A stretch of DNA of 64,000 nt from assembly GCA_036620675.1 (NCBI GenBank), contig JAZHEE010000009.1, one strand, 5' to 3'. Positions 42,206-51,828 of the stretch are shown piece after piece; position 1 is the first letter of the stretch; each line of letters opens with the position of its first letter. A model generated the notes under the pieces. That model ran no database searches. It saw only the letters and a list, made by a program, of their open reading frames with translations, and was not told the origin of the DNA. Made by a program: the position numbers and the translations under genes. Origin of the DNA: Jejubacter sp036620675 (GTDB lineage: Bacteria > Pseudomonadota > Gammaproteobacteria > Enterobacterales > Enterobacteriaceae).

Positions 42206-42700
42206 TTACTCGCTGACGGTCACACTTTTGATGATAACGTCTTCTTTCGGTACGTCCTGATGCATGCCGCTGCGGCCGGTAGCGACGGCTTTGATCTGGT
42301 CGACCACGTCCATTCCCTCCACTACTTCGGCGAAGACGCAGTAGCCCCAGCCCTGCAGGCTTTCGCCGCTGAAGTTCAGGAAGTCGTTATCTACTACGTT
42401 GATAAAGAACTGAGCGGTGGCGGAGTGGGGCGCCTGAGTACGCGCCATGGCCAGGGTGCCACGGGTGTTTTTCAGGCCGTTATTGGCTTCGTTCTGAATC
42501 GGATCTCGGGTGGTTTTCTGCTTCATACCCGGCTCAAAGCCGCCGCCCTGAACCATAAAGCCATTGATTACGCGGTGAAAAATGGTGTTGTCGTAGAAGC
42601 CTTCACGGCAGTAATCCAGAAAGTTCTTCACGGTAGCCGGCGCTTTATCGTCGAAGGTTTTGATAACGATATCGCCAAAGTTGGTGTGAAAAGTAACCAT
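42206..42700 (-). CDS. ppiB: Cytoplasmic peptidyl-prolyl cis-trans isomerase B (cyclophilin)
   Basis: The 164 residues match E. coli PpiB in length. The cyclophilin core includes FHRVINGFMVQGG, MARTQAPHSATAQFFIN and FAEVVEGMDVVD. There is no signal peptide, so it is cytoplasmic. It speeds proline isomerisation during folding. It is divergent from cysS, with a 164-bp intergenic region holding both promoters. Confidence 0.97.
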   Translation of the reverse strand: MVTFHTNFGDIVIKTFDDKAPATVKNFLDYCREGFYDNTIFHRVINGFMVQGGGFEPGMKQKTTRDPIQNEANNGLKNTRGTLAMARTQAPHSATAQFFINVVDNDFLNFSGESLQGWGYCVFAEVVEGMDVVDQIKAVATGRSGMHQDVPKEDVIIKSVTVSE

Positions 42701-42864
42701 GTTATGATCCTTAAAATTGTTCGTGCGTGTTACTGCAAGCGAGTGGGACTTTATAGCATAACTCAGCGGGCGGAATCACCTGACAAAGCGTGCTGCGTCC
42801 CCGGGCAATTCCGGGTAAGATATAGTGCTTTTCCCCCTGACACACGTATACATGGAATCGAAAG

Positions 42865-44250
42865 ATGTTGAAAATCTTTAATACCCTGAGTCGCCAGAAA
42901 GAAGAGTTTAAACCTATTCACCCCGGTGAAGTGGGGATGTACGTGTGTGGGATAACCGTTTACGACCTGTGTCATATCGGCCATGGCCGTACTTTCGTCG
43001 CTTTTGATGTGGTGGCGCGCTATCTGCGTTTTCTGGGCTATAAGCTGAAATATGTGCGTAACGTCACCGATATCGACGATAAGATCATTCGCCGTGCGCA
43101 GGAGAACGGTGAATCCTTCGGCGCGCTGGTGGATCGCATGATCGCTGAGATGTACAAGGACTTTGACGCGCTCAATATTCTGCGCCCGGACAGCGAACCG
43201 CGCGCCACGCATCATATTCCGGAAATTATCGCGCTGACCGAGCGCCTGATCGAACGCGGCCATGCCTATGTTTCCGGTAATGGCGATGTTATGTTCTCGG
43301 TGCCGACCGATCCGCAATACGGTCTGCTGTCGCGCCAGGATCTGGAGCAGTTGCAGGCTGGCGCCCGGGTGGAAGTCGCCGATGCCAAACGCAACCCAAT
43401 GGACTTTGTACTGTGGAAGATGTCCAAGCCTGGTGAGCCGAGCTGGCCTTCCCCGTGGGGAGAGGGGCGGCCGGGCTGGCACATCGAGTGCTCCGCAATG
43501 AACTGCAAGCAGCTGGGCAGCCACTTTGATATTCACGGCGGCGGTTCGGATCTGATGTTCCCGCACCACGAAAACGAAATCGCGCAGTCCACCTGCGCTC
43601 ATGACGGCGAATATGTGAATTACTGGATGCATTCCGGTATGGTGATGGTGGATCGTGAGAAGATGTCCAAATCGCTGGGCAACTTCTTCACCGTGCGAGA
43701 TGTACTGAAGCACTACGATGCCGAAACCATCCGTTACTTCCTGATGTCCGGCCACTACCGCAGCCAGCTTAACTACAGCGAAGAGAACCTGAAGCAGGCC
43801 CGCGCCTCGCTGGAGCGTCTGTACACCGCGCTGCGCGGCACCGACAGCTCGGTGGCGGCTGCGGGCGGCGATGCCTTTGAAGCACGTTTCCGGGAAGCGA
43901 TGGACGATGATTTCAACACCCCGGAAGCCTATTCGGTGCTGTTCGATATGGCGCGCGAGGTTAACCGCCTGAAGTCGGAAGATATGGCGGCGGCTAACGG
44001 AATGGCGGCACATCTGCGCAAGCTGTCTGCGGTGTTGGGTCTGCTGGAGCAGGAGCCGGAACAGTTTCTGCAAAGCGGCGCGCAGTCCGACGATGGTGAA
44101 GTGGCGGAAATTGAAGCGCTGATTAAACAGCGTAATGATGCCCGTAAAGCGAAGGACTGGGCCATGGCGGATATGGCACGCGATCGCCTGAACGAGATGG
44201 GCATTGTGCTGGAAGACGGGCCGCAGGGAACCACCTGGCGTCGTAAATAA
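42865..44250 (+). CDS. cysS: Cysteinyl-tRNA synthetase
   Basis: The 461-residue class I synthetase has the expected length. The HIGH motif is HIGHGRTF (about residues 32-39), the KMSKS loop is EKMSKSLGN, and zinc ligands include the Cys in MYVCGITV, CSAMNCKQ and HHENE. It charges tRNA-Cys. The stop at 44250 ends an intact gene. A decayed second copy of its last 76 bases lies 5 kb downstream, so the genuine 3' end may have been rebuilt by an insertion. Confidence 0.97.
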   Translation: MLKIFNTLSRQKEEFKPIHPGEVGMYVCGITVYDLCHIGHGRTFVAFDVVARYLRFLGYKLKYVRNVTDIDDKIIRRAQENGESFGALVDRMIAEMYKDFDALNILRPDSEPRATHHIPEIIALTERLIERGHAYVSGNGDVMFSVPTDPQYGLLSRQDLEQLQAGARVEVADAKRNPMDFVLWKMSKPGEPSWPSPWGEGRPGWHIECSAMNCKQLGSHFDIHGGGSDLMFPHHENEIAQSTCAHDGEYVNYWMHSGMVMVDREKMSKSLGNFFTVRDVLKHYDAETIRYFLMSGHYRSQLNYSEENLKQARASLERLYTALRGTDSSVAAAGGDAFEARFREAMDDDFNTPEAYSVLFDMAREVNRLKSEDMAAANGMAAHLRKLSAVLGLLEQEPEQFLQSGAQSDDGEVAEIEALIKQRNDARKAKDWAMADMARDRLNEMGIVLEDGPQGTTWRRK

Positions 44251-44965
44251 ATCCTTCAATTATTGCCCCCGACCAGAGAAATCGGCGGGGGCGACATGAT
44301 AAATCCCTCCTTCTTCTTTCACTTTCCATGAAACGGCATGTTGTGGCGCTCCTTACTTTATCGGAATATGCCTGGAAAAGGTCTCCTGTCGTTAATTAAA
44401 TCCTGATCTGTAAAATATCCTCTGTATTTTATTTTTGCGCATGCACCTGTCCATTGGTGCAAAAAAATATACTCGCTGTTGTTATGTTCTTTATGGTTGA
44501 GAGCCCGGAATGTAAATAGATTTTGGGGTGATTTCTTATGCTTATAGTTTACGTGGGAAATTAATTTGATGTTAGTTTTATCATTTCATGCCGGAGCGAG
44601 CGGCGACTACCGATAAGCAAGAGTCATAAAAATGTGTTTAAATTCAGTCTGTTGTTGTTGTTTTTGCGGCGAAAAAAAAGAAGTGGCTTACTTAAATGTG
44701 GTGTTTCATAAAGGTTATTAAACTGTAGGTATATAGATAATAAGAATATTCCGTGATATCGTTTTTTTGTGTTGTACATGGATATAAATAACTTAATCAA
44801 GTATTAAGCGAATGATAAATAAAGGTCATTGAGATATTTCTTTTCCGAAATACATTGTGGCAAGGAAATGAACGGGGTTGATATCCCTGATGGCTTGATG
44901 ATTTTTGAATATGTAAAAAATGGAACGGGCTGGCATATTTAATGCCGAGCCAGGGAAACTTGTTG
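44251..44965. other. AT-rich spacer between cysS and the trimeric autotransporter
   Basis: No gene is visible in 715 bases. The first 45 bases hold an inverted repeat of CCCCCG and CGGGGG without a T-run. The rest is strongly AT-rich and unlike the core genes. It presumably contains the autotransporter promoter and is part of the inferred insertion. Confidence 0.5.
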
Positions 44966-47563
44966 ATGAAATTCAAAATCTCTCCGCTGTCATATTTTAT
45001 CATGACGGCTTCTGCGCTTTATCCATTTCATTTCGCTCAGGCGGCAAATACCGCACTGACGGGGGGGCCAACCTCTCTACTTCGGGAACCGGATCGTCTT
45101 ATTCCTGTGGCAGTCATGGCAGTGTGGTTCTTGCCGGCGATGATGATTTTTGCGGGGCGGATAATGTGATTGGTCGACGCGGTGTGACCAGCGCCACCGG
45201 TGGGGCTATCTCTGCTTATGAACAGTTCCAGCGTTTTATGAACAATACGGCGTTTGGTAGCTACCATCCCTATGGTACTTCTACCAGCCAGGTCGTCTGG
45301 ACGGGGGATGGTACCACCTCTGGCAATATTGGCTTTCAGGGGGCTCTGACGGGCGGCGCGACAAGTGAATTGCCGACCGCTTATGGGGTCTATTCGTTTG
45401 CCACGGGCTGCGGCTCCTATGCTACGGGCAACTATTCTACCGCTTTTGGTAGCAATGCGACGGCAACGGGAGCAGCTGCGCAGGCGTTTGGCGTATCGGC
45501 GCTGGCATCGGGCACGGCGAGTGTTGCTGTGGGCGTTGGGGCGGAAGCGACCGCAGATTCAGCAGTTGCTATCGGGCCCGTATCGGCGGCCAAAGGGGTG
45601 AACAGCGTCGCGCTGGGGATGGGGGCGATTGCGAATAAAGACGGGGATATCGCGCTGGGCAGTGAGTCAGAAACCTCAGACGTGGTGGCGACTGCCTCGT
45701 CACAGCTTAATGGACAGCAATACAATTATGCGGGGGGGCGCCCCAACATCCGCCGTGAGCATCGGGAGCGCCGGTAAAGAGCGCCAGTTACAAAATGTGG
45801 CGGCGGGGCAGCTTTCGGCAACCAGTACCGATGGCGTCAACGGAAGCCAGCTATTTGCGACCAACAGCGCGTTGGATCAGGCTGGCGCGAATCTTTCTGC
45901 GGCCGTTGATTCTCTGGGCGGCGGCGCGGCCATCGGCGCCGACGGACAGTTTACGGCGCCGGAATATCAAATCCAGGGGGCGGCCCGCGGCACGGTGGGA
46001 GAGGCGCTGACGGCGCTGGACACCTCGGTTTCCGGTAACGCGACCAGTATCAGCAATCTGCAGAGCGATATCAGCAGCGGCTCGGTGGGGCTGGTTCGTC
46101 AGGACGCCACCAGCAAGGCGATCACCGTGGCGGCGGCCAGTGGTGGCACCAGCGTGGACTTCAGCGGCAGCGACGGGGCGCGCACCCTGAGCGGCATCCG
46201 CGAGGGTAAAGTTGCGGCCGACAGCAGCGAGGCGGTCACCGGCAGCCAACTGTTCCTGACTAATACCTCGCTTAGCCGTACGGCAGAAGCATTAGGCGGG
46301 GGGGGCAGCGTTATCGACGGTAGCCAGTTTATCGCGCCCTCTTACCGCGTTCAGGGAGATCTGAAGCATAACGTTGGCGATGCACTTTCCACGCTTGATG
46401 GTGCCGTGACCTGGAATACTTCCGCGATTAACAGTCTGGTTGCCGGCGGTAGCGGTCTGGTTCAAATCGCCAGTGCGGGCAACAAAATTACGATTGGCGC
46501 CGCCAGTAACGCAAACACAATTGATGTTCGCGGCACCGGGGGCGATCGGGTCGTCTCCGGTGTGGCGAAAGGGGCGGTGAGCGCCAGCAGCAGCGATGCG
46601 GTAAACGGCAGTCAGCTCTATGCCACCAATCAGCAGGTTCAGAAGAACACGAATGATATCAGCCATCTGTCAAACAGCGTTCAGGACGTGATTGAGGGTA
46701 AAACCGGGCTGGTACAGCAGTCTGAGCCTGATGGAAGCGTCGATATTGCAAAAGAGAGCGGTGGCGACAGGGTTTCCGTTTCCGGCGCCAGCGGCGATCG
46801 ACGTGTTAGCGGCGTTAGCAACGGGGGGGCAGATAACGATGCCGCTACGGTGGGGCAGTTGCGGGATATCACCGGCAAGCTCGGAGATTCCTCCATGCTG
46901 GCGGTGAATTCGGATAAAGCGAACCGCCCGCAGGCCGCGGGAAAAGATGCCATCGCGATCGGCGCTGGCGCCAGCGCCGCGAAGTCCAACGGCATAGCGG
47001 TGGGAACGCAGTCGACAAGCACCGGCGAGCATAGCATTGCGATCGGCGATGGCAGCCGCTCAGAAGGAAGCCATGCGCTGGCGCTGGGAAGCGGCAGTAA
47101 AGCGACGGCGAAAAACGCCGTCGCTCTGGGGAGTGGGTCAGTCGCGAAAGAAGAAAATACGGTATCGGTTGGCGATGTGGGCCATGAACGTCGGATAACT
47201 CATGTCGGTCGCGGCGTGAATGCGAGTGATGCGGCCACGGTAGGCCAGATGAATGAAGGGTTCGCCAGCCTGCAAAACTACACCAATCGCCAGGTTGATC
47301 ATCTGAATAAACGCATCGGCGACGTTCAGGGCAAGTTAACGGCAGGGATTGCATCGGCGATGGCGCTGTCTGGCATTCCACAGGCGTACCAGCCTGACTC
47401 CAGCCTGGTCGGCGTTGCAGGTGGGAGTTACGGGGGGGCATCAGCCATCGCCGTTGGCGTTTCCCATATATCGGAAAACGGTCACTGGATCACCAAACTA
47501 CAGGCGAGCGGTAACTCGCAGAGTGATTTTGGCGGATCCGTCGGCGTGGGTTATCAGTGGTAA
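44966..47563 (+). pseudogene. YadA-type trimeric autotransporter adhesin, interrupted by frameshifts in two poly-G tracts
   Basis: Signal peptide and start (MKFKISPLSYFIMTASALYP) are in one frame. The head begins in a second frame after a seven-G run at 45061-45067. The stalk and anchor return to the first frame after another seven-G run at 45732-45738. Eight G in the first tract and six in the second would give one frame of 865 residues. The head has YadA-like repeats (FGSNATATGAAAQAFG, VALGMGAIANKDGDIALG). Stalk repeats contain AVNGSQLYATNQQV, and the C-terminus is a YadA anchor ending SVGVGYQW. Such proteins are trimeric surface adhesins. As written it yields only a 67-residue peptide. Phase variation and homopolymer sequencing error are both possible. 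Confidence 0.85.
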
Positions 47564-47573
47564 AGGTGAGGCA

Positions 47574-48314
47574 ATGAAAAAATTATTGATGGTATTGGTC
47601 GGCGCCGTGTTGCTGATGGGCTGCGACAACGCAGAAAAAGGCGACGGAAAGGCCCGCGGTCAGCGTGTAGCGGCATTACCGCTGATTCAGCAGGCCATTA
47701 CCTCCCGGGTTCCGCTCTTCGACGGCCGCTGGAATCAGAACATTATGAGTTGGGTGTGTCAGCGGGCCAGCGGTGAACTGACCGGGGAACAGTTCACCAG
47801 GCTGTTCCAGGAGCGTCATGTCGATGTGCGACAGTTGGCTGGTATGGACGCGGGGTTTGATTTTATCTCCCGTATGGATGAGTCTGCGGCACGGCAGACC
47901 TGCGCCGCCTGGATGGCAGCGACGCTGCTGGCACCCGTGGATGCTTATGGCGAAGCCATGAGGGACGATGCGAACTTCCAGCAAAAAATGGTACCGCTGA
48001 CACCGCTGGTGGCTCGTATGCTGGATATCCTGGCTGATATTGCTGCCCGCACCGCCGATCGTCACTATGCTGATGAGAATGAATATCAGAAAGCCGTCTG
48101 GGCCTTATACAACGAACGAGCTGGTGAGATCGTCGATCGAATGTTGAAAGCAAAATATACGCTTGCCGATTATCTTCGCCCGGGTAGCCGCAGCATGCGA
48201 TATCAATATCAGATAGAAAACGGTCAACCGCTCGTAATGTATAACGGCGTCAGATGGTTGGGGCATGGCGAGATTAAAGGGTACCGGTATCTGGTTAATA
48301 TCCACCAGGGATAG
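47574..48314 (+). CDS. Lipoprotein downstream of the trimeric autotransporter, predicted inner-membrane
   Basis: ATG 47574 lies 10 bases after the autotransporter stop, with AGGTGAG as ribosome site. The 246 residues start MKKLLMVLVGAVLLMGCDN. Cys17 is the lipid site, and Asp at +2 is the inner-membrane retention signal in enterics. The rest is helical with two cysteines (WVCQRA, RQTCAAW) and no recognised domain. The arrangement parallels Salmonella sadB-sadA, where the inner-membrane lipoprotein SadB aids export of a trimeric autotransporter. I see no sequence similarity to SadB, so an export-helper role is inference from position and lipid signal. Confidence 0.75.
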   Translation: MKKLLMVLVGAVLLMGCDNAEKGDGKARGQRVAALPLIQQAITSRVPLFDGRWNQNIMSWVCQRASGELTGEQFTRLFQERHVDVRQLAGMDAGFDFISRMDESAARQTCAAWMAATLLAPVDAYGEAMRDDANFQQKMVPLTPLVARMLDILADIAARTADRHYADENEYQKAVWALYNERAGEIVDRMLKAKYTLADYLRPGSRSMRYQYQIENGQPLVMYNGVRWLGHGEIKGYRYLVNIHQG

Positions 48315-48448
48315 CGTACTGCGCTAAGCAGTGCCTGAAGACACAGCCATGCAAGATAACCGGCTGGCTGTGCCTTCTTTTACAGGCAGTGAGCAAGGAG
48401 GCATGTTCACTGAGAATTGAAGAAAATGATTTCGGTACATAAATACCT

Positions 48449-49318
48449 ATGTTTGTATCTAAACAATTACTGCTGGAGTATTGCAGGGAAATTACCGAAT
48501 CACCGGTATTTTGTCAGGCTGCATTAAGCCACTGTGATATTATGGTCAGTCTGTATAAGACTAACCCTTTTTTTTATAAATTCGCCTTCAGGGAATCCCG
48601 CTTTTGCGTCATTCTGGCATTGTGTTGTTTTGTTTTTGGTAATCAGGTCACGTCGTTGTCGGAAGTAAAAATGCTGTGCGCCCGTTATAATATATCGGGG
48701 ACAAACCGTATTATTGCCATTCTTGATTTTTTACGATTCAGCGGTCGGCTGGCCATGAGGCGTGATGCTGCCGATCGGCGAAAAATCACTATTACCCCGG
48801 AAGATAAGGCGCTGGTGGAGCTGAAAGCGGTGCAGAAAAGCGTGTTTTCGCCTCTGGCATTGCTGTACCCCGGCAAAGTGCCGGTTATTGATCGTATCGA
48901 TGAGCCGTTATTTCGCCAGCATTTTTATTTTCGGGCTGGGGAGTCATTAACCCGGGGACTGATTTACAATCTGATTTTCCCCGAGTCGATTGATTTTATC
49001 GACCGTGACGGAGGCCGTATTTTTATTCTGGATATCTATCGGCGGGTAGCTCGGGTATCGGGAGAAACAATAATTAATGCATCCAGTCTGAAATCACTGG
49101 CCAGGGAATTACGCATATCCCGATCGCATTTTAGCACTCTGGTGACGTTGGGGATAGCACGCGGTTTTTTCTGTGAGGCACCGGAAGGGTTGATCGTCAC
49201 TCCCAGTTTCCGGGCGTTTGTGGAACGCTATATCGCGTTGTATCTGGCATGGGGGAAAATGTTTATTCCTCCCCTGAATGAGGAGGAATCGGTAGCCAGG
49301 CGCGCTTTCGCGAAGTGA
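48449..49318 (+). CDS. Putative winged-helix transcriptional regulator
   Basis: A 289-residue protein (MFVSKQLLLEYCREITE). Residues about 80-115 look like a winged-helix (SLSEVKMLCARYNISGTNRI then RRDAADRRKITITPED, resembling a MarR wing). A second helix-turn-helix-like stretch lies near 210-240 (SLKSLARELRISRSHFSTLV). Two HTH-like units in one protein are unusual. I do not recognise the family. No good ribosome site precedes ATG 48449. Located inside the presumed island, it may regulate the autotransporter. Confidence 0.6.
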   Translation: MFVSKQLLLEYCREITESPVFCQAALSHCDIMVSLYKTNPFFYKFAFRESRFCVILALCCFVFGNQVTSLSEVKMLCARYNISGTNRIIAILDFLRFSGRLAMRRDAADRRKITITPEDKALVELKAVQKSVFSPLALLYPGKVPVIDRIDEPLFRQHFYFRAGESLTRGLIYNLIFPESIDFIDRDGGRIFILDIYRRVARVSGETIINASSLKSLARELRISRSHFSTLVTLGIARGFFCEAPEGLIVTPSFRAFVERYIALYLAWGKMFIPPLNEEESVARRAFAK

Positions 49319-49363
49319 TAGACATTAATTCAGCACGCCGAAAGCCTGTTCGGTACTGCCTGG

Positions 49364-49437
49364 TATGGCGCGCGAGCGCCTGAACGAGATGGCACTGCGC
49401 CAGAAAACGGCCTGCCGGGAACCACCTGGCGCCGTAA
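49364..49437 (+). pseudogene. Decayed duplicate of the cysS 3' end
   Basis: These 74 bases align with the last 76 coding bases of cysS (44172-44247), sharing blocks CGCCTGAACGAGATGG and GGGAACCACCTGGCG. Identity is roughly three quarters and at least one base is lost, so the frame is broken. A terminator follows 30 bases later, as would be expected after the original cysS. Together they mark the right border of an insertion between 44250 and 49364. Confidence 0.8.
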
Positions 49438-49466
49438 GTCGTTTTTTCCGCGTGCGTTTCACCATT

Positions 49467-49499
49467 ACGCCCAGGGCTTATACCGCCGTGGGCGTTTTT
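49467..49499 (+). terminator. Rho-independent terminator, probably the ancestral cysS terminator
   Basis: ACGCCCA (49467-49473) pairs with TGGGCGT (49489-49495), with inner GGC/GCC pairing as well, and T-residues follow. It lies just beyond the cysS-end remnant and downstream of no intact gene other than the putative regulator. Confidence 0.75.
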
Positions 49500-49702
49500 G
49501 TTGTCAGAAGCTGCATTCCATAAATTGTTGCGAGCTGAGGCATAAAATTCTATCGCCTGTCTGTTTGTCTGACATTATTGTTTTGACTGCGCTCGCTTTT
49601 TCACCCATTTTTCATTGAGTATTCTGCCCACTTGTTCATTATCGGAAAAATTAAGAATAAGCAATTCTTAATTTTTCTATAAAAATAGCAAGGATGGCAA
49701 TA

Positions 49703-50527
49703 ATGAAAATTCATTTTCTTGGTAGTGGGGCGTCTGAAGGAATTCCTAATCCGTTCTGCCGTTGTGACCTTTGTAATCTGGCCCGAAAAATAAAAGGGAA
49801 GGAAATTCGTACCCATTCATCGGTTATTATCGATGATACTCTGTTAATTGATCTGGCGCCAACCTTCAGTTATCAGGTATTACGCGATGGGCTTGATGCC
49901 TCGGCGATAACCGATCTGCTCTTTACCCATACTCACCCCGATCACTTTAATGCCGGGGAACTGTTCAGCCGGATGGAAGGCTTCGGTCACGGTCTGGATC
50001 ATCCGCTTAATATTTATGGCAACGATATGGCTATTACCGGTTGCCTGAATATCCTGACGGGCTATAGCGAACAGCGGTTTCGGTTCCATCGTCTGGTGCC
50101 GTTTGTCACGGTGCGGTGCGGCGAGTATCAGGTAACGCCGTTACTGGCGAATCATGCCAGATGGGAACAGTGCTACCTCTACTATATCGAAAAGGACGGC
50201 TGCGCGCTGTTTTACGGCCACGACTCCGGTTGGTTTCCGGAATCTACCTGGCGCTGGCTGTCGGGAAAAGACATCGATATCGCGATACTGGAGTGCACCT
50301 ATGGTGGTCAGGAGGGAGAGAGAACCGATAACCATATGAGTTTGCTGACCGTTTGCGCCGCCGTTGAGAAGCTTCGGGATCAGCAAAGCCAGGGCGAGGC
50401 GAGCCAGGTGGTGCTATCGCATATCTCACACAGTAGCGCGCAATGTCATGAGACGCTGGCGGCCTGGTGCCAGGCCAGAAATATGATTGCGGCGTGGGAT
50501 GGCCTTATTGTTAACAGCCAGGGATGA
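49703..50527 (+). CDS. Metallo-beta-lactamase-fold hydrolase, PhnP-like
   Basis: ATG 49703 has AGGA eight bases before it, while the in-frame ATG at 49694 overlaps that site. The 274 residues begin MKIHFLGSGASEGIPNPFCR. A CRCDLC cluster resembles the zinc-binding cysteines of PhnP. The metal motif is THTHPDHFNAGE, later ligands lie in NHARWEQ and YGHDSG, and HISHSS near the end is also typical. PhnP and relatives are cyclic phosphodiesterases, cutting phosphoribosyl cyclic phosphate and 2',3'-cyclic nucleotides. No other phosphonate genes are present. It is coupled to a nucleoside transporter three bases downstream, which favours a nucleotide-like substrate. Exact reaction unknown. Confidence 0.8.
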   Translation: MKIHFLGSGASEGIPNPFCRCDLCNLARKIKGKEIRTHSSVIIDDTLLIDLAPTFSYQVLRDGLDASAITDLLFTHTHPDHFNAGELFSRMEGFGHGLDHPLNIYGNDMAITGCLNILTGYSEQRFRFHRLVPFVTVRCGEYQVTPLLANHARWEQCYLYYIEKDGCALFYGHDSGWFPESTWRWLSGKDIDIAILECTYGGQEGERTDNHMSLLTVCAAVEKLRDQQSQGEASQVVLSHISHSSAQCHETLAAWCQARNMIAAWDGLIVNSQG

Positions 50528-50530
50528 ATA

Positions 50531-51772
50531 ATGAAATACAGTACAACCCCCCGATTATTAATCATGATGTTCGTTCAGTATTTCATGCAGGGGGCATGGA
50601 ATATGACGATGGGACTGGTATTAAGCTCATACGGTATGGCCAGTATTATCGGGACAGCCTATGGGTTGCTCGGTGTGGCGACGATTATCTCTCCGCTATT
50701 TACCGGCATGATTGCCGATCGCTTCTTCGCTTCTCAGAAGGTGATGGGGATCCTTCATCTGATTAATGCCTGCGTAATTTTTTATACCCCGCAGTTTATC
50801 GAGGCTCAGAATACCACGATGACGCTACTGATGATTTTTATCGTTGGTATTCTGTTCTATCCCACAACGGCGCTGTCTAATAGCATTAGCTTTCACCATA
50901 TTGACGGCGTGAAATCTTTTCCGGTTATCCGCGTCTTCGGTACCTTCGGCTTTATGGCAATTGGTTTTATCATCGGCCAGATGGGCTATTCGGGGGATAC
51001 CATGACCTGGTATATTGCCGCCGCTTCCGGCGTGGCGCTGGGACTATACTGCTTTACATTGCCGAATACGCCGCCAAAGGCCCGGGGGCGGCCTTTCTCG
51101 CTCCGGGATCTGCTGTGTCTGGATGCGCTGGCGCTGTTTAAGGATCGCAATTTCACTATCCTGATGCTCAGTATTCTGGTGCTCATGATCCCCAAAACGG
51201 CCTATTCCGCCTATATACCGGTATTTCTGAAGGCGCTGGGATTTGATAATGCCGCTACCATGATGCAGATTGGCATCGCCAGTGAAGTCATTTTTATGTT
51301 CCTGTTGTCGCTGATTCTGTTGAGGCTGGGCTTTAAGGTGACGTTACTGACAGGGGCGGTATGTTGGGTGGTTCGCAGTCTGTTCTTTGCGCACGCCGCT
51401 GTGGATGATGCCATGGTCTGGGTGCTGGTGGGGCTACTGCTGCAAGGATTTTGCTGGGATTTTTTCTTCACGGTGGCGGATATTTATGTCGATCGGAAAG
51501 CCGGTGAGGCCATTAAAGCCCAGGCGCAGAGCCTGCGCTTTATCGTTTCAAATGGGGTGGGACTGCTATTCGCCTCGACGGTTTGCGGCCAGATGTTCAA
51601 CCATACGGTGAATGCTCCCGGTGCGAAAGGGCTGGCGCAGTGGCAGGATTTCTGGAGCTGGCCTGCGATCGTGGCAGCCGCTGTTTCCGCTCTCTTTTTC
51701 GTTCTGTTTCGCGACGATCTGTCTGGTCAGCGCCGCAAAAGAGAAGAGGGAGAGACGCAATCTGTGGCGTAG
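50531..51772 (+). CDS. Nucleoside:H+ symporter family transporter (NupG/XapB-like)
   Basis: A 413-residue, 12-segment inner-membrane protein. It has the size and layout of the NHS branch of the major facilitator superfamily: MFVQYFMQGAWNMTMGL in helix 1, GMIADRFFASQKVMGILHL, VIRVFGTFGFMAIG in helix 4-5, and YVDRKAGEAIKAQAQ near helix 10. NupG, XapB and YegT carry nucleosides in with protons. It begins three bases after the PhnP-like gene and probably supplies or recovers its substrate or product. It ends near a strong two-way terminator. Confidence 0.87.
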   Translation: MKYSTTPRLLIMMFVQYFMQGAWNMTMGLVLSSYGMASIIGTAYGLLGVATIISPLFTGMIADRFFASQKVMGILHLINACVIFYTPQFIEAQNTTMTLLMIFIVGILFYPTTALSNSISFHHIDGVKSFPVIRVFGTFGFMAIGFIIGQMGYSGDTMTWYIAAASGVALGLYCFTLPNTPPKARGRPFSLRDLLCLDALALFKDRNFTILMLSILVLMIPKTAYSAYIPVFLKALGFDNAATMMQIGIASEVIFMFLLSLILLRLGFKVTLLTGAVCWVVRSLFFAHAAVDDAMVWVLVGLLLQGFCWDFFFTVADIYVDRKAGEAIKAQAQSLRFIVSNGVGLLFASTVCGQMFNHTVNAPGAKGLAQWQDFWSWPAIVAAAVSALFFVLFRDDLSGQRRKREEGETQSVA

Positions 51773-51791
51773 CACCTGTAACAGGTAATAT

Positions 51792-51818
51792 AACGACCTG
51801 CGCCTGGCGCAGGTCGTT
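51792..51818. terminator. Bidirectional terminator between transporter and ybcJ
   Basis: AACGACCTGCG and CGCAGGTCGTT form an 11-bp perfect stem with a 5-base loop, followed on the plus strand by ATTGG. It lies between convergent genes and is 10 bases from the ybcJ stop. Confidence 0.85.
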
Positions 51819-51828
51819 ATTGGATCAA

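Noticed and set aside
42763..44259. A 498-codon minus-strand frame opposite cysS.
   Set aside because: It mirrors cysS, whose motifs are all intact. The His-rich translation has no recognisable domain or start signal.
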